From assembly GCA_002007465.1 (NCBI GenBank), contig LNAC01000018.1:6219936-6283935 (forward strand): a stretch of DNA of 64,000 nucleotides. Reading direction: 5' to 3'. Below are positions 20,995-30,620 of the stretch, in pieces. This DNA comes from Ailurus styani (lineage: Eukaryota; Chordata; Mammalia; Carnivora; Ailuridae). How positions within the stretch are numbered: position 1 is the first letter of the stretch; each line of letters starts with the position of its first letter. The notes under the pieces were generated by a model, which saw nothing but the letters and a program-made list of their open reading frames with translations, was not told the origin of the DNA and did not search any database. Position numbers and translations under genes: made by a program.

Positions 20995-21232
20995 ACTTAT
21001 TTTGATTCTAGTCTTTGAAGTCAGACAGATCTGTGTTTGAATCCCAGCCTTGCAACTTACTAGAAAGTACCAATTTACTTCTAAACGCAGCCTCAGTTTC
21101 CTTATCTGTGTAACACAGAGAAAATATTCACAGATGGTGGCCAAGGGTGGGGAGTAAAAGTATTAATGTATATAAAGAGCTCAGCCCAGAGCCCAAGCAC
21201 ATTGGTTTTTCTCAGTGAATGTTAGTTCCTGT
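20995..21232 (+). repeat. MIR element, near full length
   Basis: TCTTTGAAGTCAGACAGATC, GTGTTTGAATCCCAGCCTTG, GCCTCAGTTTCCTTATCTGT, AAAGAGCTCAGCCCAGAGCC and CTCAGTGAATGTTAGTTCC run through the whole MIR consensus on +. Confidence 0.88.
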
Positions 21233-21299
21233 CCTTGGTTGAATAATCCCAGTTGTTTGATAGCATTTAGGTCAAAAAGACAAGAAATTTCAAATGATT

Positions 21300-21490
21300 C
21301 TTCTTTTTTTTTTAAGATTTTATTTTTTTATTTGATAGATCACAAGTAGGCAGAGAGGCAGGCAGAGAGAGAGGGGAAAACAGGCTCTCCGATGAACAGA
21401 GAACCCAATGCGGGGCTTGATCCCAGGTACCTGAGATCATGACCTGAGCCGAAGGCAGAGGCTTAACCCACTGAGCCACCCAGGCACCCC
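21300..21490 (-). repeat. CAN-SINE, mustelid-type (ACTTGTG) subfamily, antisense
   Basis: TAAGATTTTATTTTTTTATT, TAGATCACAAGTAGGCAGAG, GCTCTCCGATGAACAGAGAA and head AACCCACTGAGCCACCCAGG. Perfect duplication TCAAATGATT at 21,290-21,299 and 21,491-21,500. Confidence 0.96.
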
Positions 21491-21899
21491 TCAAATGATT
21501 TTTTAGATCAGCTTTATAGATGGACTTTATGGGAAGGTGGGGAGAAAGAGATAGAGAAAGAAAGACTGACCTAGCCCAATCTCCTTCAGTTGACATTCCA
21601 CAATCACATTTGTTAATATGTTACCTTCTATTTATTTTGTAGTATTTCTCTTCCTGGCCTATTTTAGCCCCTAAGTCAGACCCCAACTAACCTCTTCTGT
21701 ATCAGAGACAAGGAGTCATAGTATTCTTCCCTTCCATTGTCTTTGTTTCTTCAAAATAACAGCTTTGGGTGCCTGAGACAATCAGGAAATAAGAGGAATT
21801 TCCTTTTCTGGGCAACAAACAATTTAAAGTAATGATATATTGAATGATATATTGAATAATGATATATTGGCCTATGCACCAGGCAAATGGGCTCTGCAT

Positions 21900-22096
21900 C
21901 TTTTTTTTTTTTAAGATTTTTTTTGTTTATTTACTTAACATCGAGATCACAAGTAGGCAGAGAGGCAGGCAGAGAGAGAGGAGGAAGCAGGCTCCCCGCT
22001 GAGCAGGGAGCCCATGCCGCCTCCATCCCAGGACCCTGAGATCATGACCTGAGCTGAAGGCAGAGGCTTTAACCCATTGAGCCACCCAGGAGCCCT
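21900..22096 (-). repeat. CAN-SINE, mustelid-type (ACTTGTG) subfamily, antisense
   Basis: Poly-T, GAGATCACAAGTAGGCAGAG, GCTCCCCGCTGAGCAGGGAG and head AACCCATTGAGCCACCCAGG. Perfect 11-base duplication GGGCTCTGCAT at 21,889-21,899 and 22,097-22,107. Confidence 0.96.
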
Positions 22097-22119
22097 GGGC
22101 TCTGCATTTTACATTGTTT

Positions 22120-22385
22120 CTTTAATGTTTACAACAACCAGGTGAGTGAGGATTCTTATCTCAGATTTACAGGGCCTTATGGGGTTGTTTTGAAGTTTAA
22201 ATGAAATAATATTTGAAAAGTGCTTAGAACATCTAGATGGGACAGAAGTTAGTTGTCACAATTGCTATTACTTTTCAGTGAGGAAATTGAGGCTCCCATT
22301 AGTTAAGATACCTACCTAAAGTCAACCAGCTAGAAGGCCAAAGAAGGATCCCACATCTCACTGTCCTTAGAGTCAATGTGAGAGA
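22120..22385 (+). repeat. MIR-like sequence, possibly two fragments
   Basis: GTTGTTTTGAAGTTTAAATG and GAAAAGTGCTTAGAACATCT match the MIR 3' part. CAGTGAGGAAATTGAGGCTC, TACCTAAAGTCAACCAGCTA match the middle of a MIR again, downstream of the 3' part. Two adjacent MIR-family copies on + fit the order best. Confidence 0.65.
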
Positions 22386-22877
22386 TCCACTATATTTCAC
22401 AACATCTTTACCTAAATGACAAAACCTTAATCAATTTGAACAATAACAAAATTTTCAACCCCATTTTAACCTCAGAGTACAGTGAATGTTCATTTTGAGC
22501 CAACACATCCCTGCCACTCCCCCACAGCCCTCTGGTTAAAAAGTCCCCTTTACAGATGCCAAATTCACTTCTTACTAACTCCCAGAGCACAGTTTTACAA
22601 TTCTGGCTTTCCAGACCCATCTCCCACTTTTTCTCAGATGTTAGTGTGTACTATGGTATACATCTGCCATGCGCCCCACCCTTTCTCTTGGCTCCTCAGA
22701 TTGATTGTTGTAGGGATGAGTACTGATCCAAGCCTGGCCAATCAGTACTTTCCCCCCACCCCGAGGACTTCTCAAATTTGAATTAAGAGTGTTAGTCCCT
22801 TTCTAGTCTATTTCTAGAAATAGATGCAAAACTTAGGAGTGCCATATTTTCAGATATATGGAGAAAGCCAGTCTTGG

Positions 22878-23211
22878 AGCCCATGGCTGGCTTAGTTGGA
22901 AGAGCATGAGACTCTTGACCTTAGGGTTGTGAGATAGAGTCCCACATTGGCTGTAGAGGTTATTAAAATAAGTAAATAAGGGCGCCTGAGTGGCTCAGTG
23001 GGTTAAAGCCTCTGCCTTCGGCTCAGGTCATGATCTCAGGGTCCTTGGATCGAGGCCCACATCAGGCTCCCTGCTCAGCGGGGAGCCCACTTCCTCCTCT
23101 CTCTCTGCCTGCCTCTCTGCCTACTTGTGATCTGATCTCTCTCTGTGTCAAATAAATAAATAAAATCTTTAAAAATAAAATAAGTAAATAAACTTAAAAA
23201 AAAAAAAAAAA
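22878..23211 (+). repeat. CAN-SINE, short old type, split by a younger SINE
   Basis: GGAGCCCATGGCTGGCTTAG, AGAGCATGAGACTCTTGACC, GGGTTGTGAGATAGAGTCCC and GGCTGTAGAGGTTATTAAAA, with the remaining A tail at 23,177-23,211. Outer duplication AGCCAGTCTTG (about 22,867) and AGCTAGTCTTG (about 23,212). Confidence 0.92.
22981..23176 (+). repeat. CAN-SINE, mustelid-type (ACTTGTG) subfamily, nested
   Basis: GGCGCCTGAGTGGCTCAGTG, GGTTAAAGCCTCTGCCTTCG, CTGCCTACTTGTGATCTGAT and AAATAAATAAATAAAATCTT. AAAATAAGTAAATAA before and after it is the tail of the older SINE duplicated on insertion. Confidence 0.95.
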
Positions 23212-23479
23212 GCTAGTCTTGTTAGAAACTGAAGCCAACACAGCAAGGGAAGGAAGGAAAGAGCAAGAGAATTCTAGTGAGGCTGAAGTTCCTGGTTCCA
23301 AAATTTCCTGAAGCCACATTTCATCTCTCTCCCCACCTCCCACCTTTTAGTTTCACTGTTCAGCCCTTTTTTTGGATTCCTTCAGCTAATTCTTCTCCTT
23401 TACTTTTGCCCAAGCAAGTTCAGGTTGGGTTTCTGTCCCTTGCAACCAGCAAATCTGGATAACATATGTATCACATAGC

Positions 23480-23885
23480 CACAATGAGACTGGACTGCCT
23501 GCTGATCCTGAACACACTTTTGCTTGTGCTGTTCTTTGTGCCTAGAATGTTCCTTGTCCCCACATGTCCAAAACTAACTACTCAAGGCCTCATTTCTCAT
23601 GCACTGTCTCTGATCCAGCCTGCAGGAATTAACCTATCCCTTCTCTAAGAAACTTGATCCTTTAAAAGGGGAGAAAAGTTACCTTACTGGGCTCAGAACT
23701 TTCTAACTATTATAATGTTGTAATTATTATAATGTTATAATTATAATATGTTATAATTATTTATCTATACACCCTATCTACTGTTTTCTTTCCAGAACAA
23801 AGAGGTGCCTTGTTCATCTTGTTCCATTGTGCTACCGCAATGTCTGGCACGGATAGCACTATATAAATGTTAGTTAGTCCCCTTC
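23480..23885 (+). repeat. L2 LINE, 3' end
   Basis: TTTTGCTTGTGCTGTTCTTT, GTGCCTAGAATGTTCCTTGT, CTACTCAAGGCCTCATTTCT, CAGAACAAAGAGGTGCCTTG, CTTGTTCCATTGTGCTACCG and GTCTGGCACGGATAGCACTA are in L2 order. An AT-rich palindromic stretch (TATTATAATGTT units, 23,705-23,765) interrupts it. Confidence 0.8.
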
Positions 23886-25499
23886 TCTGTCTCCTTCTCA
23901 TTGTAGACACACTTTCTTCCTGTAGCTTCACTTGCTTTCCCTAGCACCAACATTCTATTTCCTGCTGCTGAGTGAGAAAATGTTCATCTGTGTCTGCCCC
24001 AGGCAGTTGTGTTTTTCTGAAAGAACACCAACAAACTGTTGTAAAAAGAATTTAATTTACCTAAAAATGGTTATTGCATTGTAAGCCTAAGGAACCAGGG
24101 AGGGAAGTTGTTAGTGCCGCTTAGACGGTGCTTTGTCCTGGTATATGTTATATTTCATTTAGAATATGGATTTCACATGGGAACCCTGGGAACCCTGGAA
24201 GGCTTGCATTCAGCAAGAAGGGACTCCATTTCCAAAAGAACCACCCGCCAATCTTGTGGTCCTATTTTTAGTATCCCAGCTTCCCTTCAAACCTCGTTGG
24301 CAGATCAATTATTCGTTAGCATGAGGGACAAAAGAGGTAATGGGTGTGTTCTCATATGTAGATACATTTAAAAATTCTAGGCATCTTTTGTGGCTTGGAG
24401 GTTGGTGTTTTGAGAATACATTATTATCAGAATATGTAAATTTTTATATTTAGCTGTCAGCTTCCCTCTCAAATTCTACCACCTGAAGTTCTCCCTGTCC
24501 CGAAATCTATATTCCCTTTTCTGAGTTCTGAGAATATTTTTTGCACTTTCTTCTAGTTTGCATCATACTGCTTTTTACTGATGGCTGTTTTTTTGTGCAG
24601 GTCTTTGTCTTCTAGAATAAATTTAATTGGTTTTTGGGTTTGGTCAATTTTAAATCTTAGCTGTACCCAGAGAAAATTATAATGGTTACACTTTGTTTAA
24701 AGGATGATGTATTCCAGAGGACGTATTAAAATACCTATCATGCATCTATAAATATCAAGTTACAATAAACAACTTGCCCTTCCTTTGTATCCTGCTTCTT
24801 TGGAGGAACAATAGGGTAAACAAGTTTCAGAAGCTAAGCACCCAACTTTACAATTTTGCTCGTTCAACCAATGAAAAATATACAGGAATAGAATCCACGT
24901 TGTTGGTTATTTAGCTACCTTTTAATGGATGTTTATCACCATCTTTCATTTTCAGAACCCTAGAGGGCATGGACCTACTTTGGACAGCCTATTGTTCTAG
25001 CTCTGATTAATGTGAGAAATGATTGAATGATGCATACAGTCCTTTAGAGTTTCTTTGCAAGGTAACATGATTGAGAATAAAGTACTAACAGTCATCTCAG
25101 TCTTTCTGTAAATAAATGGATAATAATCAAGATATTATTACCACAGTTTGGAAATGTCTCTTGGCCTCCGATCTGCAATATTATCCAGATCAGAAAGACG
25201 GGCTGAAAGGAACAACTGGGGACCACATATGTGAGGTAGAATGCATTCTCTTTTTTCTGGTATTTAAACACAAGCTGTAAGGACAAAATGTTCCCAATTA
25301 AGATACCACTGATTTTTCCCTCCATTAATTCCATTTTTCTTCCAAGCTAATGGGTGTATATAATGACTCCAGATCAAAGATTCTTTTCTAATGGTTAAAG
25401 AGATGTGAGTTTTATTGGAACAAAGCAGAATTCACAACCCACAACAGAGCAACTTGTCGAAGTTATTTTATAGTTGATTTACACATCATTCTTCATGAA
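23886..25499. other. No gene or repeat recognised
   Basis: About 1.6 kb of AT-rich sequence without an element I can name. A short direct repeat GGGAACCCTGGGAACCCTGG occurs at about 24,180. No exon-like features were found. Confidence 0.4.
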
Positions 25500-25748
25500 C
25501 TGTGCTGGTTCCTCATTATATGTGCTGTCTTTCCAAAACTCCTTCTCCAAGAATGTTTCAGCTTTTTCCCCTTCCTCTTGCTCAATCCTTCCCCCCATAC
25601 TCTTGTCATACTCTCCTCACATGGTATTATAATGATCTATTTTCTTCCTATCACCCCCTATTAGACCAGAAGTTCCTTGAGGGCAGGTATTAAAGCTCCT
25701 TCAACTTAGTATATTTGGTGCCTTACAAAAGGGCCTGATCTGTTATAA
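25500..25748 (+). repeat. L2 LINE, 3' end
   Basis: TATGTGCTGTCTTTCCAAAA, CTCAATCCTTCCCCCCATAC, TATTAGACCAGAAGTTCCTT, GAGGGCAGGTATTAAAGCTC and GAATGAATGATAACA mark an L2 terminus running directly into the MIR that follows. Confidence 0.8.
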
Positions 25749-25749
25749 G

Positions 25750-26005
25750 AATGAATGATAACAATGCCTCACATTTGTATGGCACTTTAGACTTATAAAG
25801 CACTTTCCTATGTTACTTGACTCCCATGATCTTCAGAGGCAGGAAGGAAACCCTTTATCATCCCTATTTACATATCTGAGAAGAGGTTCAGAAAGACTGT
25901 ATAACCTGAGGGCAAATACACTGCAATTCTGGAGACACCGGAACTCATGACTGTGGATTCCTGCTCTAGAGTCCTTTTCTAAACATTGAAGCTGTTTGTT
26001 TTCTG
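25750..26005 (+). repeat. MIR element
   Basis: ATTTGTATGGCACTTTAGAC, TTATAAAGCACTTTCCTATG, CATATCTGAGAAGAGGTTCA and ATAACCTGAGGGCAAATACA resemble a MIR copy ('tgcacattt ... acagatgaggaaactgaggc ... gtcacacagc'). Confidence 0.7.
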
Positions 26006-26152
26006 AGCCATGTAGCAAAGGCAAAACAAACTTATTCCTTGAATTCTTTTAACTTTCCCCACACTTTTCTCTTGGGTGTTTTCACTTCTGACTTAGCCCT
26101 ACTGAGATAGGGAAACTGAAGGACTCCATAAAAATCTTCTTTTTGGTCCTTT

Positions 26153-26337
26153 TCCTGCTTCTATTCATATATATATTTATATATAACTGTATGAATATAT
26201 ATGTAATTAAACATTTTTTTTTTATTTTTAAGTAGGCTCCACACCTGACTGACCTGGTGCTTGAACTCATGACCCCAAGATCAAGAGTTGCATGCTCCAC
26301 CGATTGAGCCATCTGGGTGCCCCTCCTGCTTCTATTC
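26153..26337 (-). repeat. CAN-SINE, short old type, antisense, with target-site duplications
   Basis: Body 26,214-26,323: TATTTTTAAGTAGGCTCCAC, CTTGAACTCATGACCCCAAG, AGTTGCATGCTCCACCGATT and GAGCCATCTGGGTGCCCC. Perfect 14-base duplications TCCTGCTTCTATTC lie at 26,153-26,166 and 26,324-26,337. About 47 bases of AT repeat (TATATATATTTATATATAAC) lie between the left duplication and the poly-T, so the tail has apparently expanded into an AT microsatellite. Confidence 0.94.
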
Positions 26338-26395
26338 TTGCTAGGACCTGCACCCCTACTTTATAAACACCTCATAATGCAGTGTATGTCCTCCT

Positions 26396-26832
26396 TGTAA
26401 GGGACAAGGAGTTAATGATTTCTTTAAACTAGATTACATCTAAGGAAGGGTCAGGCGAGAATGACCAGAGGAAGCTATCATCTGCTTATTCCAGACCACT
26501 GGTGCTTAGACATCTCAAGCCAAGACTCCCTGGCTCCAAGGAATAACACCTGGGCCCTAGCCTTTGTTCTAATGGGTTCTTGGATGCCTGAGTGGACATG
26601 TACACGAGACCACAATCCTCTATAAAAACCCCAGATCCTGAACAGAGATCTGGAGAGACTCTCTCTCCTTTCCTTTCTGTGTCTCCCAGACCCTCTATCT
26701 GTACCTGCCCTCTATACCTTCAATAAAGTCTACTTTTACCTTCTGCTGATTCACAGTTAATTTCTATCTTGCACATAGGCAGGGACTCTCTTGGCTGGTC
26801 CTGTGGGATGCCCTGTGGGTCCTTGGTCCATC
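26396..26832 (+). mobile_element. Solitary LTR, ERV1-like (gammaretrovirus-related)
   Basis: Shows the parts of a retroviral LTR in order on +. First comes a U3-like stretch, then a TATA box (TATAAAAACCCC at 26,621). About 100 bases of R-like CT-rich sequence follow, then AATAAA at 26,722-26,727 and a U5-like stretch. TGTAAGGG at 26,396 and TCCATCA at 26,832 are candidate TG...CA ends. I could not find a matching target-site duplication, so the borders are approximate. No gag, pol or env sequence is adjacent. A MER-type LTR of other origin is the alternative. Confidence 0.6.
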
Positions 26833-27197
26833 ACTGCTTTTTATTTAGGAGTCACATATTTCTTATATGCAGTTTAAAGATTAAAAATATATACTCTTTT
26901 GTTGATTCTCCTGTTCCCATCTGCCAGGGACCCACTGGCAGAGGTGTGGGATTATAGAATATGTGGCATGAGATTGGGATGATGTGTATGTGTGGGTAAA
27001 GATGTAGCTGATTAGCATGGCCACAGTGTGCTGCTCAGAGGACTTTCAAGGCAAGGGCCAGCAATGCTGAGCCTTTAGTTCCTTCTGTCACCCCCTCCGA
27101 ACTCCCAACATTTTTCTCTAGGGAAAATCTGGATAAAATGAACTGGTAGAGTTGGGAGACTGATACTGACAATGAGACTCCAGCAGATGTTGATTTA
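26833..27197. other. No gene or repeat recognised
   Basis: Short single-copy-looking stretch between the LTR and the triple SINE cluster. Confidence 0.4.
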
Positions 27198-27213
27198 AAT
27201 ATTAAAGAGTGTT

Positions 27214-27444
27214 GGAGTGCCTGGGTGGCTCGATTCATTAAGCCTCCCACTCTAGGTTTCGGCTCAGGTCTTGATCTCTGGTCATGATCTCAGGGTTGTG
27301 AGATTGAATTCCTTGTCCAGCTCCATACTCAGCATGGAGTCTGCTTCACATTCTCTACCTCTCTCTCTGTCCCACCATGGACTTGGACACATGTGCTCTT
27401 TCTCTCTCTCTCATAAATAAATAAATAAATAAAATCTTTAAAAA
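27214..27444 (+). repeat. CAN-SINE, long older type
   Basis: GGAGTGCCTGGGTGGCTCGA, TTAAGCCTCCCACTCTAGGT, TTCGGCTCAGGTCTTGATCT, CTCAGCATGGAGTCTGCTTC and AAATAAATAAATAAATAAAA. Perfect 16-base duplication AATATTAAAGAGTGTT at 27,198-27,213 and 27,445-27,460. Confidence 0.97.
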
Positions 27445-27475
27445 AATATTAAAGAGTGTTTAGAAAACGGGTGGA

Positions 27476-27680
27476 GAGGCGGCTGGGTGGTTCAGTCATT
27501 AAGCGTCTGCCTTCAGCTCAGGTCATGATCCCAGGGTTGTGGGATCGAGCCCCACATCGGGCTTCTTGCTTTGCGGGAAAGACTGCTTCTCCCTCTCCCA
27601 CTCCCCCTGCTTGTGTTTCCTCTCTCGCTTTATCTCTCTCTGTCAAATAAATAAATAAAATCTTAAAAAAAACCCAACAG
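27476..27680 (+). repeat. CAN-SINE, long arctoid type, with a younger SINE in its tail
   Basis: GGCGGCTGGGTGGTTCAGTC, ATTAAGCGTCTGCCTTCAGC, GATCGAGCCCCACATCGGGC, TCCCACTCCCCCTGCTTGTG and AAATAAATAAATAAAATCTT. The outer duplication AAAACGGGTGGA occurs at about 27,464 and again at about 27,871, beyond the next SINE. Confidence 0.95.
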
Positions 27681-27867
27681 GGCGCCTGGGTGGCTCAGTG
27701 GGTTAAAGCCTCTGCTTTCGGCTCAGGTCATGATCTCAGGGTCCTGGGATCGAGGCCCGCATCGGGCTCCCTGCTCGGCAGGGAGCCTGCTTCCCCCCCC
27801 CCTGCCTGCCTCTCTGCCTCCTTGTGATCTCTCTCCCTCTGTGAAATAAATAAAATCTTTAAAAAAA
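27681..27867 (+). repeat. CAN-SINE, youngest (TCCTTGTG / GTGAAATAAA) subfamily, nested
   Basis: GGCGCCTGGGTGGCTCAGTG, CCTCTGCTTTCGGCTCAGGT, GCCTCCTTGTGATCTCTCTC and CTGTGAAATAAATAAAATCT, with a C run at about 27,793-27,802. It sits in the A tail of the SINE at 27,476. Confidence 0.96.
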
Positions 27868-28045
27868 ACAAAAACGGGTGGAATGGTCAAGGTGAGGGTG
27901 GAAAGTCAGGGCTTATTTGCTGACATTAACTGCATTTGATAATTGTGTACAATTGAATGCCATCATCCAATTGTTCAGTTCTCCTTTGCACATGGCTCTG
28001 AGGGTGGAAGCTAAGGAAAGGAGGAACTCTGTCAAATGGCTTTTA

Positions 28046-28251
28046 TTTATTTATTTAAAGGTTTTATTTATTTATTTGACACAGAGAGATCAGATCACAA
28101 GTAGGCTGAGAGGCAGGCAGAGAGAGAGAGAGAGGAGGAAGCAGGCTCCTGGCTGAGCAGGGAGCCCGATGCGGGCCTGGATCCCAGGACCCTGGGATCA
28201 TGACCTGAGCTGAAGGCAGAGGCTTTAACCCACTGAGCCAGCCAGGCGCCC
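28046..28251 (-). repeat. CAN-SINE, mustelid-type (ACTTGTG) subfamily, antisense
   Basis: GGTTTTATTTATTTATTTGA, AGATCACAAGTAGGCTGAGA, AGCAGGGAGCCCGATGCGGG and head AACCCACTGAGCCAGCCAGG. Duplication TCAAATGGCTTTTA (28,032-28,045 and 28,252-28,265) is perfect. Confidence 0.97.
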
Positions 28252-28559
28252 TCAAATGGCTTTTAAATAAGGAGTCTTTTTCTTGAAAAAGAATGGGTAA
28301 AAGCAGTAGTTTTATAAATCCAAGATAAATGGAATGTCATGGGATACTTGGGTGGCACAGATGCCTACATCATCAGCAAGTTAAAATGAGAATGACAAGG
28401 GAACTTGTTGGCTTTGTCGCAGCTTCACATGCAATACCCAGATCATAAAACACTAGCACCAATGACATAACCCCACTTATACGCACTCCCTCACATCTAG
28501 TTACCAGAAATAGATAACGCATTTCATATGCAAAAACTTAAAAGTTAGACACATAATGA

Positions 28560-28765
28560 GGCCTACCACTTAATGAGTACCTAGTATGTGCCAGGAGCTT
28601 TACATGTATTTTACTCCTTACAGGAACCCTGAGATAATAAGAACTAATACTGTAAGTTGACAGATAAGGACAGAGGTTTAGGGAGGTCAAGCAACTTGCC
28701 CAAGGTCATATACCACATAAGCACAACTCCAGAATTCTCATGTATGTCTGATAGTGGGCTCGGGC
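28560..28765 (+). repeat. MIR element
   Basis: TTAATGAGTACCTAGTATGT, GCCAGGAGCTTTACATGTAT, TTGACAGATAAGGACAGAGG and AGCAACTTGCCCAAGGTCAT are clear MIR phrases on +. Confidence 0.88.
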
Positions 28766-29779
28766 TAAACTGCATCATGTATGTCCAATTTAACCACTGG
28801 CAACCACTCTTCTGCCTTTATCCTAATTTTTACATGAATGACACATACACGGCTTGTACGCTGTGGACTCCTCTTATGTCCCTAATGAGACTGTGAGATT
28901 GTGGAGAGCAGAGACTGGCTCTAGATCTTCATTCAGTTACACAGTAACTCAGTAGAATATATTTAACGATGGACATCAGGAAGATGGATAGAAATATGGG
29001 AGTCTAGAACTAAGAAAAGATACAGAAGGGAGAAGACAGGAATATTCTTTGAATCATTTAACGAGCACCTGGACCAGTGTTAGGAGCTGTGCGTACAGTG
29101 ATGACCAAGCCTGTTAGCGTTCCCACCCTTCACAGGACCTCTTTGCAAAGGTCCAGGTCATGATCATGAATGTAAGTCACTTAAAGGACAATTTACCTTG
29201 GCGTTTCTCAGAGGGGTGGCAGGCCCCAGCATCTGCAGTGTTCTAGCAGTCCTGCAGCGCAAAGACATGAGTAAGATAGAAGTGTGTCAAGTGAAACGCT
29301 TTTATGTGATTGTACTTGACCGGCCAGAAGTCTAGGGCCGTGTGGGAAGAGAGATAAAGAGCGCAGAGCACTCGGCCTGCGTCCGAGATAAAGGGGTGTG
29401 GCCGCCCCGCCTCTGCTGCCAGCTTTTCCACGCGTCGCTTCGTTTCGCAGCATCAGGACTGCGGGCGGTGAGGTCTTCTTTGCCCACTAGAGGAAAACGG
29501 GAAGCCCTGGATGGCCCCTAATTCCTCATCGGCCTTTGTGAAACGTCTCCAATTGTGCCTCATAAACCCAGTCCGGCCCCCGCGGACGGACAGGTGTGTC
29601 TGGACTCCGTATGGGCTGAAAGGCGAGGACAGCGCGGCGTCGGAACTTCCCCAGAACCTAAGTCAACAGCTACTCCTTCCCACCCCCGTCATTAAATCTC
29701 TTTCCCTTTTCCCCTCCTCCCGCAACCCTGCTCTGGCGCTCCTCCCCCAGTCGTTCTTGCCTCCCGCGCAGGGCCTGGT

Positions 29780-29880
29780 GGGGGGCGGGGGGGCGGGGCG
29801 AGCGGTCAAGACTGCGCGAGAGTTTCACCCAAATCCCGCGAGACTTGCCTGCTGCCGCTGCCGCCGCCTCTTACGTCTTT
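29780..29880 (+). promoter_or_regulatory. Candidate core promoter: GC boxes, TCTCGCGAGA-like and CRE-like motifs, no TATA
   Basis: Two overlapping Sp1-type GC boxes (GGGGCGGGG at 29,782-29,790; GGGGGCGGGGC at 29,789-29,799) are followed by TCCCGCGAGA (29,834-29,843). That is one base from the TCTCGCGAGA motif known to sit near start sites of TATA-less housekeeping promoters. TTACGTCT (29,871-29,878) is one base from a CRE-like TTACGTCA, in a pyrimidine-rich context. No TATA box is present at a sensible distance. Strand and start site are inferred. The island could also be bidirectional. Confidence 0.6.
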
Positions 29881-30002
29881 CCCTTTGACAAGTCGCCGCT
29901 GCTGCAGCAAAAATAAAGGACGCGGCCGCCGCAGCCGCTGCCGAGCGGGGCTCGGGTCGCCGGAGCCGCGCCCCACCCCCGCCAGCTCCGGAGCCGTGAA
30001 CG
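29860..30002 (+). other. Candidate untranslated first exon with GT splice donor at 30,003
   Basis: A plausible transcript start lies in the pyrimidine-rich stretch at about 29,860-29,885. The segment runs to GTGAACG|GTAACG, where the GT at 30,003-30,004 is a reasonable 5' splice site. A weaker alternative is the GT at 29,996. There is no ATG-initiated reading frame of note inside the segment, so the exon would be 5' UTR. I do not recognise the gene. Its coding exons would lie beyond 64,000 if the + strand reading is right. Strand support comes from the downstream antisense bias of LINEs. Confidence 0.4.
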
Positions 30003-30413
30003 GTAACGCCTCTTTTTCTGCCCACCTCGCCGCCTGTGCGTGCGCCCCGCGGGCCGGGCAAGGCCGGCCGGGGTTGTTCCCGGGCCGCGGCCGAGCTGGG
30101 GGCCGCCGGGGTCCTGGGTGGGCGGCAGGCAGAGGCCTGAGGGAACTCTCCTGGCGCGATGCGGGGCCCCGGGCCTCAGAGGCCTCCCGCAGCCCGAGCG
30201 CTTACAGAGCCGCCTTAGAAGCCGAGCCGCTCGCCCGAAGGGGTAGAGGGACCCGCCCCTCCGGCGGCTTGCTGTGCTTGCCCCTCGGGGGTCGGGTCTC
30301 TGACCTTCTCCCCATCCCTTTATCCTCAGCGAGGGTCCCTCCCCGGCCGGGACTAGGGTCAGGGGGCCGCGGCCCGACTCTCTTGCGGGAGAGCCGCGAT
30401 CCCAGTGTATCTA

Positions 30414-30562
30414 CCCCCCCCCCCCCCCCCNNNNNNNNNNNNNNNNNNNNNNNNNNNNNNNNNNNNNNNNNNNNNNNNNNNNNNNNNNNNNNNNNNNNNN
30501 NNNNNNNNNNNNNNNNNNNNNNNNNNNNNNNNNNNNNNNNNNNNNNNCCCCCCCCCCCCCCC
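30414..30562. other. Poly-C tract interrupted by a 117-base assembly gap
   Basis: Seventeen C (30,414-30,430), 117 N (30,431-30,547), then fifteen C (30,548-30,562). The read-through failure is centred on the homopolymer. Any long open frame across this block is spurious. The true sequence and length are unknown. Confidence 0.97.
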
Positions 30563-30620
30563 GCCGTCGCCGGCCGCCTTTTGAGGGGTGGAGGTTGAGA
30601 CGACGTGTCTTTCTCCTTTC

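Larger units (their letters stand above)
29390..30620. promoter_or_regulatory. CpG island
   Basis: This is the only CpG-dense, GC-rich block in the window. Flanking DNA is AT-rich and CpG-poor. The density is highest at 29,740-30,420 and includes a NotI site (GCGGCCGC, 29,922-29,929), BssHII-like GCGCGA contexts, and repeated GCCGCTGCCGCC units. It contains no interspersed repeat, which is typical of an unmethylated promoter island of a widely expressed gene. A 117-base assembly gap interrupts it at 30,431. Confidence 0.93.

Noticed and set aside
26396..26832. A complete endogenous retrovirus around the LTR
   Set aside because: No second LTR, primer-binding site or gag/pol/env-like frame was seen within several kilobases.
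28338..28372. Possible CAN-SINE head (GATACTTGGGTGGCACAGAT)
   Set aside because: Only about 30 bases resemble the head, with no body, tail or duplication.
29885..30598. A 237-codon open frame on + through the CpG island and N gap
   Set aside because: It begins at a TTG rather than an ATG, passes through 117 unknown bases, and is long only because stop codons are rare in GC-rich DNA. No domain is recognisable.
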